Below are positions 1-7,232 of a DNA stretch of 64,000 nt, piece after piece. Both the position numbers and the translations under genes were made by a program. The stretch is from Microbacterium sp. T2.11-28. Its GTDB lineage: Bacteria; Actinomycetota; Actinomycetes; Actinomycetales; Microbacteriaceae. Location: NCBI RefSeq assembly GCF_950097975.1, contig NZ_CATNHF010000012.1:496001-560000 (forward strand), read 5' to 3'. The notes beneath the pieces were generated by a model. The model searched no databases and was not told the origin of the DNA. It worked only from the letters and a program-made list of their open reading frames with translations. Within the stretch, counting starts at the first letter, position 1, and the number at the start of each line of letters is the position of its first letter.

Positions 1-306
1 GACCTGGCGGCGGTCCGCGGCGACGCCGACGCGCTCACGCTGCAGTTCAGCGACGGCACGGCCAGCGTCCTCATGCACGTGGTGCCGGTCGAGTCCGGCC
101 TGCGGCGCGTGGACGGCTGGGTCGACGCGCCCGCCGTCTCCATCGAACTCGAGCAGGACGGCCGCTCCTGGACGACGGCCCCCGAGCACGGCCGCTTCGC
201 CTTCGACGGCATCCCGGTCGGCATGACGCGGCTGCGCGTGATCCTCGCCGCGGCGACGGATGCCGGAACACCGGCCGAGCTGCGCACGCCCCGCTTCGAG
301 GTGTGA
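1..306 (+). CDS. C-terminal end of a hypothetical protein (5' end outside window)
   Basis: Reading frame 1 is open from the first base and stops with TGA at 304-306, so only the last 101 residues are present. I do not recognise the full protein. The visible part alternates hydrophobic and polar residues and ends with a pattern like GRFAFDGIPVGMTRLRV, which resembles the closing strands of a carboxypeptidase-regulatory-like beta-sandwich; that resemblance is weak. It lies 48 bp before the S8 peptidase on the same strand and is probably the first seen member of that operon, possibly a structural or recognition partner. Confidence 0.6.
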   Translation, partial: DLAAVRGDADALTLQFSDGTASVLMHVVPVESGLRRVDGWVDAPAVSIELEQDGRSWTTAPEHGRFAFDGIPVGMTRLRVILAAATDAGTPAELRTPRFEV

Positions 307-354
307 ACGCCTGACTCACCGGCCGCCCCCGCGGCACACACGAGAGGATGACCC

Positions 355-2031
355 ATGGTCGACGAGCGACGCGGTTCCGAACCCCCGCAGCCGAAGGGAT
401 GGTCGTGGCGCGACCGCGCCCGCGGCTCGGTGATCTCGGCGGTGGCGCTGGACCCCGGCACGGAGCCGCTCGACGGCATCGAGGCGTTCCAGACCGTCTA
501 TGTGCCTCACCGGCTGCTCGTGAGCTTCGCGCCCGACGACAAGGAGCTGGAGCGGGAGGACGGTCCGTACGGCCGGGTCCGCGAAGCCGCGCGCTCGTTC
601 GGCTGGGGGGTCGTGCCGGAGCTGCTCGACGGCTCCGATCTCGAGCAGGGCGAGCTGCCCGCGCCCCGTCTGCCCGGCGCACCGCGGGTGATCCGGGTGC
701 GGCTGACCACGCCCGACGAGAAGGTCCGCGGCATCTCGCCCGCCCTTCCCGATGCGTGGCGGGTGCTGCAGCAGGTGCGTCGCGACGCGCTCCAGGGCGA
801 CGCGGTCCGGGGCCGGGACGGCGAGGTCGACGTGGCGGCGACGCTGCGGGCCGCCGGCCTCGACCGGGTGGGGCTGGACCACGTGCTGACCGTCGACCCC
901 ATCGGGATCAATCCGTTCACCAAGACGAACCCGTTCACCAAGACGAACCCCTTCACGAAGACCAACCCGTTCACGAAGACGAATCCGTTCACCAAGACCA
1001 ACCCGGTCGGCGAGTACGCCGACAACGGGTCCGGTGGCCGGCAGCCGGTCGCGTGGGTCGGGGCGGCGCCGCTGCGCACCCCGGTTCCCGACGGGCACCG
1101 TCGTGCGGTCGTGGCCGTGCTCGACACCGGCGCGGGCACCCACGACTGGCTGCCCGACGACATCGTCGATCGGCACGTGACCATCGACGGGCGCCCGGTC
1201 GGCCTCGACGACGAGGCGAACCCCGAGATCTATCCCGACCTCTACGGACCTCTCGACGGACAGCTCGACGAGGTGTCGGGGCACGGCACCTTCATCGCCG
1301 GCATCGTCCGCCAGGCCGCGCCGGATGCCGACATCCTCGCCGTGCGCGTCGCCGACGCCCAGGGGCTCGTCGAGGAGTCCAACCTCCTCGCGGTCATCGA
1401 GGACCTGGGGGTGCTCGTCTCCCGCTACCAGAACGGGGATGAGGGCGGACGGCCGATCGATGTGCTCAGCCTGTCGCTCGGCTACTACCACGAGACGCCG
1501 GAGGACGGTCTGTACACGCGCGACCTCTACGACCTGCTCACCGTGCTCCGCGACCTCGGCACGGCCGTGATCGTCTCGGCGGGCAACGACGCGATCGACC
1601 GCCCCACGTTCCCGGCGTCGCTGTGGGCGTGGCCCGGCGCCGACAACGGCATCGTCCCCGACGGCGGCGCCCCGCACATCTCGGTGGGGGCGCTGAACCC
1701 CGACCGGCGCACCACGGCGCTCTTCTCCAACGTCGGTCCGTGGGTGCGGACGTACGCGGTCGGGGCCGCGGTCGTGAGCACGCTTCCCGACTTCTACGGG
1801 GGACTGCAGGCGTCGGCGCGAGATGACGAGTACGAACGGCAGCGCCTGACGATCGGCCCCGAGGACTTCCGCGGCGGCTTCGCCGTCTGGAGCGGTACGT
1901 CGTTCGCCGCACCGCTCGTGGCGGGGCGCGTTGCGGCCGCCCTCTCGCCGAGCTCGGCACCGACGCCGCCGGAGAAGAGCATTCCTTCGGTGTGCGAGAT
2001 CGTCGAGAAGGTGGTCGCCGCCGAGGCCTGA
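355..2031 (+). CDS. S8 family (subtilisin-like) serine peptidase with NPFTKT repeat array
   Basis: The 558-residue protein carries the subtilase triad: Asp257 in VLDTGAG, His310 in GHGTFIAG and Ser516 in SGTSFAAPLVAG, with oxyanion Asn411 in VSAGND. The ATG at 355 follows GAGAGGA with 6 nt spacing. There is no signal peptide or membrane segment, so it should act in the cytosol. About 180 residues of unclassified N-terminal region precede five exact NPFTKT repeats (residues 186-215), and the catalytic domain follows. The stop is 46 bp before the CHAT protease gene. Pairing a subtilase with a caspase-like CHAT protein suggests a regulated proteolytic system, perhaps conflict or cell-death related; its substrate is unknown. 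The fold is certain, the role is inferred. Confidence 0.92.
   Translation: MVDERRGSEPPQPKGWSWRDRARGSVISAVALDPGTEPLDGIEAFQTVYVPHRLLVSFAPDDKELEREDGPYGRVREAARSFGWGVVPELLDGSDLEQGELPAPRLPGAPRVIRVRLTTPDEKVRGISPALPDAWRVLQQVRRDALQGDAVRGRDGEVDVAATLRAAGLDRVGLDHVLTVDPIGINPFTKTNPFTKTNPFTKTNPFTKTNPFTKTNPVGEYADNGSGGRQPVAWVGAAPLRTPVPDGHRRAVVAVLDTGAGTHDWLPDDIVDRHVTIDGRPVGLDDEANPEIYPDLYGPLDGQLDEVSGHGTFIAGIVRQAAPDADILAVRVADAQGLVEESNLLAVIEDLGVLVSRYQNGDEGGRPIDVLSLSLGYYHETPEDGLYTRDLYDLLTVLRDLGTAVIVSAGNDAIDRPTFPASLWAWPGADNGIVPDGGAPHISVGALNPDRRTTALFSNVGPWVRTYAVGAAVVSTLPDFYGGLQASARDDEYERQRLTIGPEDFRGGFAVWSGTSFAAPLVAGRVAAALSPSSAPTPPEKSIPSVCEIVEKVVAAEA
910..999 (+). repeat. Five tandem 18-bp repeats encoding NPFTKT
   Basis: Five consecutive 18-bp units, each encoding Asn-Pro-Phe-Thr-Lys-Thr, followed by one more Asn-Pro. 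Codons for the same residue vary between units (aac/aat, acc/acg), while the peptide is identical in all five. That argues for selection on the protein sequence rather than a very recent slippage event. The array sits between the N-terminal region and the subtilase domain. Confidence 0.97.
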
Positions 2032-2077
2032 CGCGTGCGCGTCGCGCGAAGGGCGGCAGGCACGGCATGCTGTGGGG

Positions 2078-4546
2078 GTGACCCCCACGGCAGAAGAGCT
2101 GTATGCGCGCGGCCGCGAGCTGTCCGCGCAGCGGCGCTACGCCGACGCCGCCGACATGCTCGCGCGGGCGGCCGCCGCGGCCGACGACCCCGACCTCGCC
2201 GCGCGGATCATCGGCACCCGCGCGTTCTCCCTGACGCAGACCGGTGACTCCGAGACGGGGGAGCGGACCTGCCGGGAGGCGCTTGCCGACCCGCGCATCA
2301 GTCCGCACACACGCGGTGTGCTCGCGGGACAGCTCGGGAGCGTGCTCGTCAACCAAGGCCGCCTCGACGAAGGGCTGGAGTGGCTCGGTCGGGCGATCGA
2401 CACGATCCCCGACGATCCGATCGCGGTGGCCAACCTCCGGCTGAATCGCAGCCTCGTCCACATGCAGCGGCGGGACCTCGCCGCCAGCACCGCCGACCTC
2501 GAGAACGCTCTCGTCGTGTACCGCGAGCACGGCGGCCCCGCCGACATCGCCGAGACGCAGCACAACCTCGGCTACACGGCTCTCCTCGGCGGCGAACTGG
2601 TCCGCGCGATGCGCGAGATGAGCGCCGCCCGGCCCGTGCTGGCCGGCTTCTCGCCCGCGAACGCGGCCATCTGCGACAGCGATCGCGCCGAGGTCCTGCG
2701 CGACGCCGGGCTCGTCACCGAGGCCGAGCGCCTTCTCGAATCGGCCGCGGCCGCATTCGGTGCGGACGGGATGCCGCAGGCCCGCGCCGAGGCCGAACTC
2801 CATCTGGCCTCCTCCCTGCTGCGCCACGAGCCGGCGCGCGCCGAGCAGGTCGCGCGGACGGCCGCCCGGCGGTTCCGCAGCGTCGGGTCGGCGTCGTGGG
2901 CGGCGCGGGCCGAGGGCATCCGCCTGCGGTCGCGGATGTCGCGGGGTGCGATGGACCGGTCCGGGCGCATCCGCGGCAGCGCGCGTCGCGTCGACGACGC
3001 CGAGGTCGACGCGGTCGCGCGCGAGCTGGCGGGAGCCGGCTTCCGCAACGAGGCGGCCGCGCTCCGGCTGACACGCGAGCTGTGGCGCGCGCGCAGCGGA
3101 CGGGAGCCCGGACGGATGCCGCGGCTGGCGCCCGGGGCGTCGCTGGATGTGCGGCTCATGGCGTACGAGGTGCGGGCGGTGCGCGCCGCCGCGGCAGGCC
3201 GCATCCCCACGGTGCAGCGCGAAGCGGCCGCCGGCCTGGACGAGCTGGCCCAGTGGCGCTCCGCCTACGGCAGCCTCGACCTGCAGACCTCGGTGGCGAT
3301 GCACGGGCAGGGACTCCTCTTGGCCGGCATCGACTCGGCGGTGCGCTCACGGCGACCCGACCGGGTGTTCGAATGGTCGGAGCGGGCGCGGCAGCTGAGC
3401 CAGCAGGTCGTGCCGCTGCGTCCTCCCCCCGACCCCGAGGTGGCCGCCGACCTGGCGGAGCTGCGGATGCTCCGCGCCGACCTCCCCGGCGCGGACTGGC
3501 TGTCCGACCCGCGCGCGGTGACGCTCGGCGACCGCGTCCGCCAGCACCAGTGGTCGCGCACCGGCGCCGCCGACGTCGAGGCGCGCCTCGAGCTGACGCA
3601 GCTGCAATCGCGCCTGGACGAGGACACCGCGGCGCTCGCCTACGTCTACGGGAGCGCCGGCCTGTCGTGCGTGGTCGTGACCGCGAGTGACGCGGCTCTC
3701 GTCGAGCTGGAGGGCTGGGCGGCCGCTCGCGAAGCCATCCCCGGGCTCCGCGCCGACCTCGACATGGTCGCCTCGGTGCGCACCGGCCCCATGGCCGACG
3801 TCATCCGTCGCTCGCTCGCCGCGCGTCTGGCCGACCTGTCCCGCGCGCTCGTCGATGTCCCCCTGCGTCATGCGGGCGGCCGGCGCCTCGTGATCACCGC
3901 TCCGGGGGTGCTGTCCGGCGTCCCGTGGAGCATGCTCCCCGCTCTCGCGGGCCGGCCGTTCACGCTGGCGGCGTCGGCCTCGCGCTGGGCGCGCAGCGAG
4001 GTCGTGCCGGCCCGGCGTGCGGGATTCGCCGCGGGACCGCGAGTGCCGCGCGGCGAGGAGGAGATCGCCGTCGCCGCCGCGTCGTGGCAGGGTGCACGAC
4101 AGCTGCGCGGCGAGGAGGTGACCGTCGCCGAGGTCACCGCGCTCGCTCGCGACGTGGATCTCCTCCACGTGGCGGCGCACGGGCGTCACGCCGCCGACAA
4201 CCCCCTCTTCTCCGGTCTCGAGCTCGCCGACGGCGTGCTGTTCGGCTACGACGTCGACCAGGTGCGACCGGTGCCGCGGACCGTCATCCTGTCGGCCTGC
4301 GAGGTGGGTCGCTCGTCGGTGCGCTGGGGCGAGGAAGCGGTCGGCATGACGCGGGCGTGGCTGCACGCCGGCGTCGGCTGCGTGATCGCCGCTCCGGTGG
4401 TGGTCGCCGACGACGACGCGTGCGAACTGCTGGGAGCCCTGCACGTCGAACTCGCTGCGGGCGCTGCGCCCGCCGTCGCGCTGGCCACGGCCCAGACCCG
4501 CACCGGCGTCGTCGCCCCCTTCCAGTGCCACGGCGCCGGACTCTGA
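2078..4546 (+). CDS. TPR-CHAT domain protease (caspase/separase-like)
   Basis: From GTG 2078 the protein has 822 residues. The N-terminal two thirds are helical TPR-like repeats rich in Ala/Leu/Arg. The C-terminal CHAT domain (roughly 590-810) has the catalytic dyad His701 in HVAAHGRH and Cys741 in LSACEVG, plus the following GEEAVGMTRAWL stretch typical of CHAT. The open frame extends upstream to 1931, but that part is a shadow inside the S8 gene. I chose GTG 2078 because a CATGCT box ends 6 nt before it and the protein-like sequence begins there. CHAT proteases are cysteine peptidases related to caspases and separase. Beside an S8 peptidase, this one may activate or be activated by its neighbour. 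No effector target is visible. Confidence 0.9.
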   Translation: MTPTAEELYARGRELSAQRRYADAADMLARAAAAADDPDLAARIIGTRAFSLTQTGDSETGERTCREALADPRISPHTRGVLAGQLGSVLVNQGRLDEGLEWLGRAIDTIPDDPIAVANLRLNRSLVHMQRRDLAASTADLENALVVYREHGGPADIAETQHNLGYTALLGGELVRAMREMSAARPVLAGFSPANAAICDSDRAEVLRDAGLVTEAERLLESAAAAFGADGMPQARAEAELHLASSLLRHEPARAEQVARTAARRFRSVGSASWAARAEGIRLRSRMSRGAMDRSGRIRGSARRVDDAEVDAVARELAGAGFRNEAAALRLTRELWRARSGREPGRMPRLAPGASLDVRLMAYEVRAVRAAAAGRIPTVQREAAAGLDELAQWRSAYGSLDLQTSVAMHGQGLLLAGIDSAVRSRRPDRVFEWSERARQLSQQVVPLRPPPDPEVAADLAELRMLRADLPGADWLSDPRAVTLGDRVRQHQWSRTGAADVEARLELTQLQSRLDEDTAALAYVYGSAGLSCVVVTASDAALVELEGWAAAREAIPGLRADLDMVASVRTGPMADVIRRSLAARLADLSRALVDVPLRHAGGRRLVITAPGVLSGVPWSMLPALAGRPFTLAASASRWARSEVVPARRAGFAAGPRVPRGEEEIAVAAASWQGARQLRGEEVTVAEVTALARDVDLLHVAAHGRHAADNPLFSGLELADGVLFGYDVDQVRPVPRTVILSACEVGRSSVRWGEEAVGMTRAWLHAGVGCVIAAPVVVADDDACELLGALHVELAAGAAPAVALATAQTRTGVVAPFQCHGAGL

Positions 4547-4579
4547 TCGACACGTCCCCGAACTCCCGATCCGACGGGA

Positions 4580-4597
4580 CTTCCGGGCCACCGGAAG
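4580..4597 (+). terminator. Possible terminator hairpin after the CHAT gene
   Basis: A perfect 7-bp stem, CTTCCGG / CCGGAAG, closes a 4-nt loop 33 bp after the CHAT stop codon. There is no T-tract, only AAATCTT, so termination efficiency is uncertain. The gap continues to 4823 and also holds the inverted repeat at 4641-4718. Confidence 0.4.
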
Positions 4598-4640
4598 AAA
4601 TCTTCGCGGCGCGTGTATCAGGATGCCTGCAGGCCGCTCC

Positions 4641-4718
4641 TGATCAATGAACGACCTGGTGACGCCCGCATGGGGATGCGATCGTCGTCCCCGCGGGGGA
4701 TCAGCAGGTCGTTCATGA
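4641..4718. repeat. Single-copy inverted repeat between convergent genes
   Basis: ATGAACGACCTG at 4647-4658 is exactly complemented by CAGGTCGTTCAT at 4705-4716, and the similarity extends a few bases outward (tcaATGA / TCATga). The 46-nt interior holds CCCCGCGGGG. At about 78 bp, and in a convergent gap, it matches the size and placement of the R1-R3 palindromes described below, but I find no second copy in this window. Confidence 0.65.
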
Positions 4719-4823
4719 AGGCCGGACGGGATCTTTGGGGGAATCGGTCTTCGGGCCGGCGGGGTCGGGGGGCACCGCCGGCCCCTCGTCGTGCGCGCTC
4801 GGCGTCGCGCGCTCGCTGGGGCG

Positions 4824-5591
4824 TCAGCCGCGCGAGGAGTTCGCGGTGCGCCCCCGGACGATGCCGACGAAGACGTCGACGAGCTCGGACGGGTCGCCCG
4901 ACGGCCACGCGAGGGCGACACCCGACAGCGGGCCGCCCGTGAGCGGCCGGAAGTCGACGTCCTTGCGGTGGTGCAGCCGCGCCAGCGACATCGGGACGAT
5001 GACCACCCCGACGCCGGCGGCGACGGTGGCGATCGCCTCCTCGGTGGTCTCGGGGGCGGCGAAGCGCGGCGCCACGACGCCCGGCAGCTCCAGCCCGAGC
5101 ACGTCGTCGCGGGGGGTGATCACCACCTCGCCGACCAGGTCCGCCGCGGTGAGCTCCTCGGCCGCTGTCAGATGCGAGTCCGCGGCGCACACCACGACGG
5201 GGATCTCCTCGTAGAGAGCGATCACGTGGAGCCCGTCGCGCTCGATCGGCAGGCGCACCAGCGCAGCGTCGACCGCGCCGTCGTCCAGGGCGCCACGTTG
5301 GTCGGCCACGGCGACGGGGATCAGCTCCAGCGGCGTGCGCGGCATCCGCTCCTGCCAGATGTCGATCCACTTGCCGGGCGTCGTCCCGGCGACCGCGCCG
5401 AGCCGGAAAGGTCCGGCGGGTTCGGTCGGGTCGGCGGCAGCCGACGGCGCAGCGGCGCGGGCGGCCGGTGCGGACTTCTTGCTGGGCGGGGTCTTCGCGC
5501 CGCGCTGCGTGCGGGGGGTCGTGCCCTTCGCGGCCTTCCGCGACGGAGACGACGGTCGGCGCGCGCCCTTCGATCCCCGTCCCGCAGCCAT
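4824..5591 (-). CDS. LysR-type substrate-binding domain protein lacking the HTH
   Basis: The protein has 255 residues. Residues 1 to about 60 are a Lys/Arg/Ala/Pro/Ser-rich tail. From FRLGAVAGTTPGKW onward it follows a LysR substrate-binding domain: two alpha/beta lobes, with ITPRDDVLG and the ATVAAGVGVVIVPMS segment typical of LysR C-termini. No N-terminal winged helix is present, so it is not a normal LysR regulator. The basic tail could bind nucleic acid, or the protein may simply bind a small ligand. ATG 5591 lies 6 nt after a TACGCT box on the minus strand, which suggests a leaderless transcript and supports this start. Confidence 0.8.
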   Translation of the reverse strand: MAAGRGSKGARRPSSPSRKAAKGTTPRTQRGAKTPPSKKSAPAARAAAPSAAADPTEPAGPFRLGAVAGTTPGKWIDIWQERMPRTPLELIPVAVADQRGALDDGAVDAALVRLPIERDGLHVIALYEEIPVVVCAADSHLTAAEELTAADLVGEVVITPRDDVLGLELPGVVAPRFAAPETTEEAIATVAAGVGVVIVPMSLARLHHRKDVDFRPLTGGPLSGVALAWPSGDPSELVDVFVGIVRGRTANSSRG

Positions 5592-5597
5592 GCAGTC

Positions 5598-5616
5598 AGC
5601 GTAGTCGCGCTATCGT
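5598..5616. promoter_or_regulatory. Divergent leaderless -10 boxes for the LysR-like and DUF1304 genes
   Basis: TACGCT (minus strand, 5598-5603) ends 6 nt before ATG 5591, and TATCGT (plus strand, 5611-5616) ends 6 nt before ATG 5623. The only gap between the two genes is 31 bp, so both transcripts almost certainly start at or next to their start codons. Confidence 0.6.
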
Positions 5617-5622
5617 CAGGAC

Positions 5623-6021
5623 ATGGTGCCGATCATCGCGACGATCGCGGCCGCGCTGGCCGCTCTCCTCCACGTCTACATCTTCGTGATGGAGAGCATC
5701 CAGTGGAGCCAGCCGAAGGTGTGGCGCCGCTTCGGCGTCGCCGATCAGGCCGCCGCCGACACCACCAAGCCGATGGCCTACAACCAGGGCTTCTACAACC
5801 TGTTCCTGGCGATCGGCGTGGTCATCGGGCTTGCGCTGTTCTGGGCGGGCGACCCCGCCACGGCCGCCGCGGTCGCCGGACGCACGCTCGTGCTGTTCAG
5901 CCTCGGCTCGATGCTCGCCGCGGCGCTCGTGCTGGTGACCTCGGGCGCGAAGTACCTGCGGCCGGCGCTCATCCAGGGAACGCTGCCCCTGCTCGGCTTC
6001 GTCCTCTTCCTCTTCGCCTGA
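5623..6021 (+). CDS. DUF1304 family integral membrane protein
   Basis: This 132-residue protein has four hydrophobic segments (about 3-22, 58-77, 85-108 and 114-132). The N-terminal HVYIFVMESIQW and the PMAYNQGFYNLFLA motif are characteristic of DUF1304. The family's biochemical role is unknown. ATG 5623 sits 6 nt downstream of TATCGT, consistent with leaderless initiation. The gene ends 14 bp before palindromic element R1 and is convergent with the nuclease gene. Confidence 0.9.
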   Translation: MVPIIATIAAALAALLHVYIFVMESIQWSQPKVWRRFGVADQAAADTTKPMAYNQGFYNLFLAIGVVIGLALFWAGDPATAAAVAGRTLVLFSLGSMLAAALVLVTSGAKYLRPALIQGTLPLLGFVLFLFA

Positions 6022-6035
6022 CCCCCTGCCCTCTT

Positions 6036-6120
6036 CGCCGAGCCGACAAGCTTCTGCCGAACCGACACGATCCATCGCGTCAGGATCGTGTCGGCTCGCA
6101 CGAAGGTTGTCGGCTCGGCG
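6036..6120. repeat. R1 palindromic intergenic element, copy 1
   Basis: The two 38-nt arms (6036-6073 and 6083-6120) match at 33 positions around a 9-nt loop, so a long hairpin or cruciform can form. Four boxes of GAGCCGACA type start at offsets 0, 19, 49 and 68: the first two on the plus strand, the last two as TGTCGGCTC. The same box order and spacing recurs at 42480 and, one base shorter, at 47591. It lies between convergent DUF1304 and nuclease genes. Confidence 0.9.
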
Positions 6121-6141
6121 ATGAGCGCACCCGGGGGCGCG

Positions 6142-6744
6142 TCAGCAGGAACCCCAGCGGCCGCGACCTGACGCCCGTGCTTGCTCCTCCGCGGCGGCGA
6201 ACAGGTCGGCGTGACGCAGGTTCGGCCGCACCGGCATCGCCTCGGCGTGACCGGCGGCGACGAGGTCGAGGTTCGCGAAGACGCCGTCGTCGGTCCACAG
6301 GTAGAAGAGGCGGCGCTCGTACCGGTCCGATGAGTCCCGGTCCACCGAGGCCCAGACGCGCGCGCCCTCCGGGAGCAGCTCCCGCAGGTGATCGGTCGCC
6401 GCGTCGGCCCCGCACTCCACGGGCGGCGTGACTTCCGGGGTGTCGATGCCGATGAGGCGGATGCGGATCTGCTCGCGCGTCGTCACGACCTCATTCGGCG
6501 CGACCACCGTCGCGCGCAGGGTGTCGCCGTCGACGACGTCGTCGACGGTGAGCGCGAAGGCGTCGCCCGGACGTTCCGGTGCCTCCGAAGCGGGCGAGTA
6601 CGACCCGCCCTCGCTCCCCGGCAAGGTCGGAACGACCCCCGCTCCGACCCAGACGGCGATCACCACCGCCGCCGCCACGATGAGCGCGGCGATCACCGCC
6701 ACGACGAGACGCGCGCGACGTCGTCCGGTCGTCGCGCGTCTCAC
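6142..6744 (-). CDS. Membrane-anchored thermonuclease (SNase) family protein
   Basis: The 200-residue protein has an N-terminal Arg-rich stretch and one hydrophobic segment (about 12-36), a signal anchor or uncleaved signal peptide, then an acidic linker. The SNase fold follows with DGDTLRA, IRIRLIGIDTPEV (catalytic Arg and the Glu of the DTPE motif), DRYERRLFYLW and NLDLVAAGHAEA. Staphylococcal nuclease homologues cut DNA and RNA in a calcium-dependent way, and here the domain should face outside the membrane. The start is GTG 6744, 6 nt after a TAGGGT box. Confidence 0.9.
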   Translation of the reverse strand: MRRATTGRRRARLVVAVIAALIVAAAVVIAVWVGAGVVPTLPGSEGGSYSPASEAPERPGDAFALTVDDVVDGDTLRATVVAPNEVVTTREQIRIRLIGIDTPEVTPPVECGADAATDHLRELLPEGARVWASVDRDSSDRYERRLFYLWTDDGVFANLDLVAAGHAEAMPVRPNLRHADLFAAAEEQARASGRGRWGSC

Positions 6745-6750
6745 GCCCTC

Positions 6751-6756
6751 ACCCTA
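6751..6756 (-). promoter_or_regulatory. -10 box TAGGGT for leaderless nuclease transcript
   Basis: TAGGGT on the minus strand ends 6 nt before the GTG start of the nuclease gene, which matches the spacing seen at many other starts in this window. Confidence 0.5.
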
Positions 6757-6783
6757 GGCGAGGGCACGGACGTGGGGACGGTC

Positions 6784-7191
6784 TCAGGCCGCCAGGTGCA
6801 GCCCGCGCCGGTCGGTGGCCACGGCCTCGCCGTCGCCGATCGACTCGTCGTCGCCGATGAGCGACCCGCCGGCCACGCGGGCGTTCGCACCCACGAAGGC
6901 GCGGACGCCGATCTTGGCGCGCGGCCCGATCGCCGCTCCCGGTCCGATGTGCGCGTGCGGCGCGATCTCGACCTCCGGACCGATCACCGCATCCGGTTCG
7001 ATCCAGGCGCCGCGTCCGATGTGCGCGCCTGCCGCGATCTGTGCTCCGGGTTCGACATACGCGCCGGCTTCGACGAGCGCGCTGGCGTGTACCTTGGCCC
7101 CGTTCGCGATGAGGCCCCGACCGTTGACGTGCTTGCGGTAGCGCAGCGTCTCGCCCCGGTCGTTCTCGATGTCGACGTAGTTCTTGCCCAC
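6784..7191 (-). CDS. Left-handed beta-helix (hexapeptide repeat) protein
   Basis: From GTG 7191 the protein has 135 residues. About residues 22-115 are a run of six-residue turns (ALVEAGAYVEPGAQIAAGAHI), the left-handed beta-helix found in acyltransferases and in sugar or carnitine-type hexapeptide proteins. No catalytic His is obvious, so enzymatic activity is uncertain. I chose GTG 7191 because AGGAGG lies 4 nt before it. An alternative ATG at 7236 overlaps the stop of the glycosyltransferase gene as ATGA and would add 15 residues. As last gene of the glycosidase/GT2-GtrA cassette it probably belongs to surface-glycan metabolism. Confidence 0.8.
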   Translation of the reverse strand: MGKNYVDIENDRGETLRYRKHVNGRGLIANGAKVHASALVEAGAYVEPGAQIAAGAHIGRGAWIEPDAVIGPEVEIAPHAHIGPGAAIGPRAKIGVRAFVGANARVAGGSLIGDDESIGDGEAVATDRRGLHLAA

Positions 7192-7232
7192 TGGTCCTCC
7201 TGACAGTGAAGACAACGCATGCAGGGGCATGT

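Noticed and set aside
910..999. CRISPR-like array
   Set aside because: The 18-bp repeats are contiguous, without spacers, and in frame within the S8 gene.
1931..2077. N-terminal extension of the CHAT protein
   Set aside because: It overlaps the end of the S8 gene in another frame, is Arg-rich and not protein-like, and GTG 2078 is better placed.
2078..4546. CRISPR type III-E CHAT partner (Craspase-like)
   Set aside because: No cas gene or CRISPR array is present in the window; only the domain type is shared.
4561..4580. Degenerate further copy of R3 after the CHAT gene
   Set aside because: AACTCCCGATCCG resembles the R3 left arm, but no matching right arm is present.
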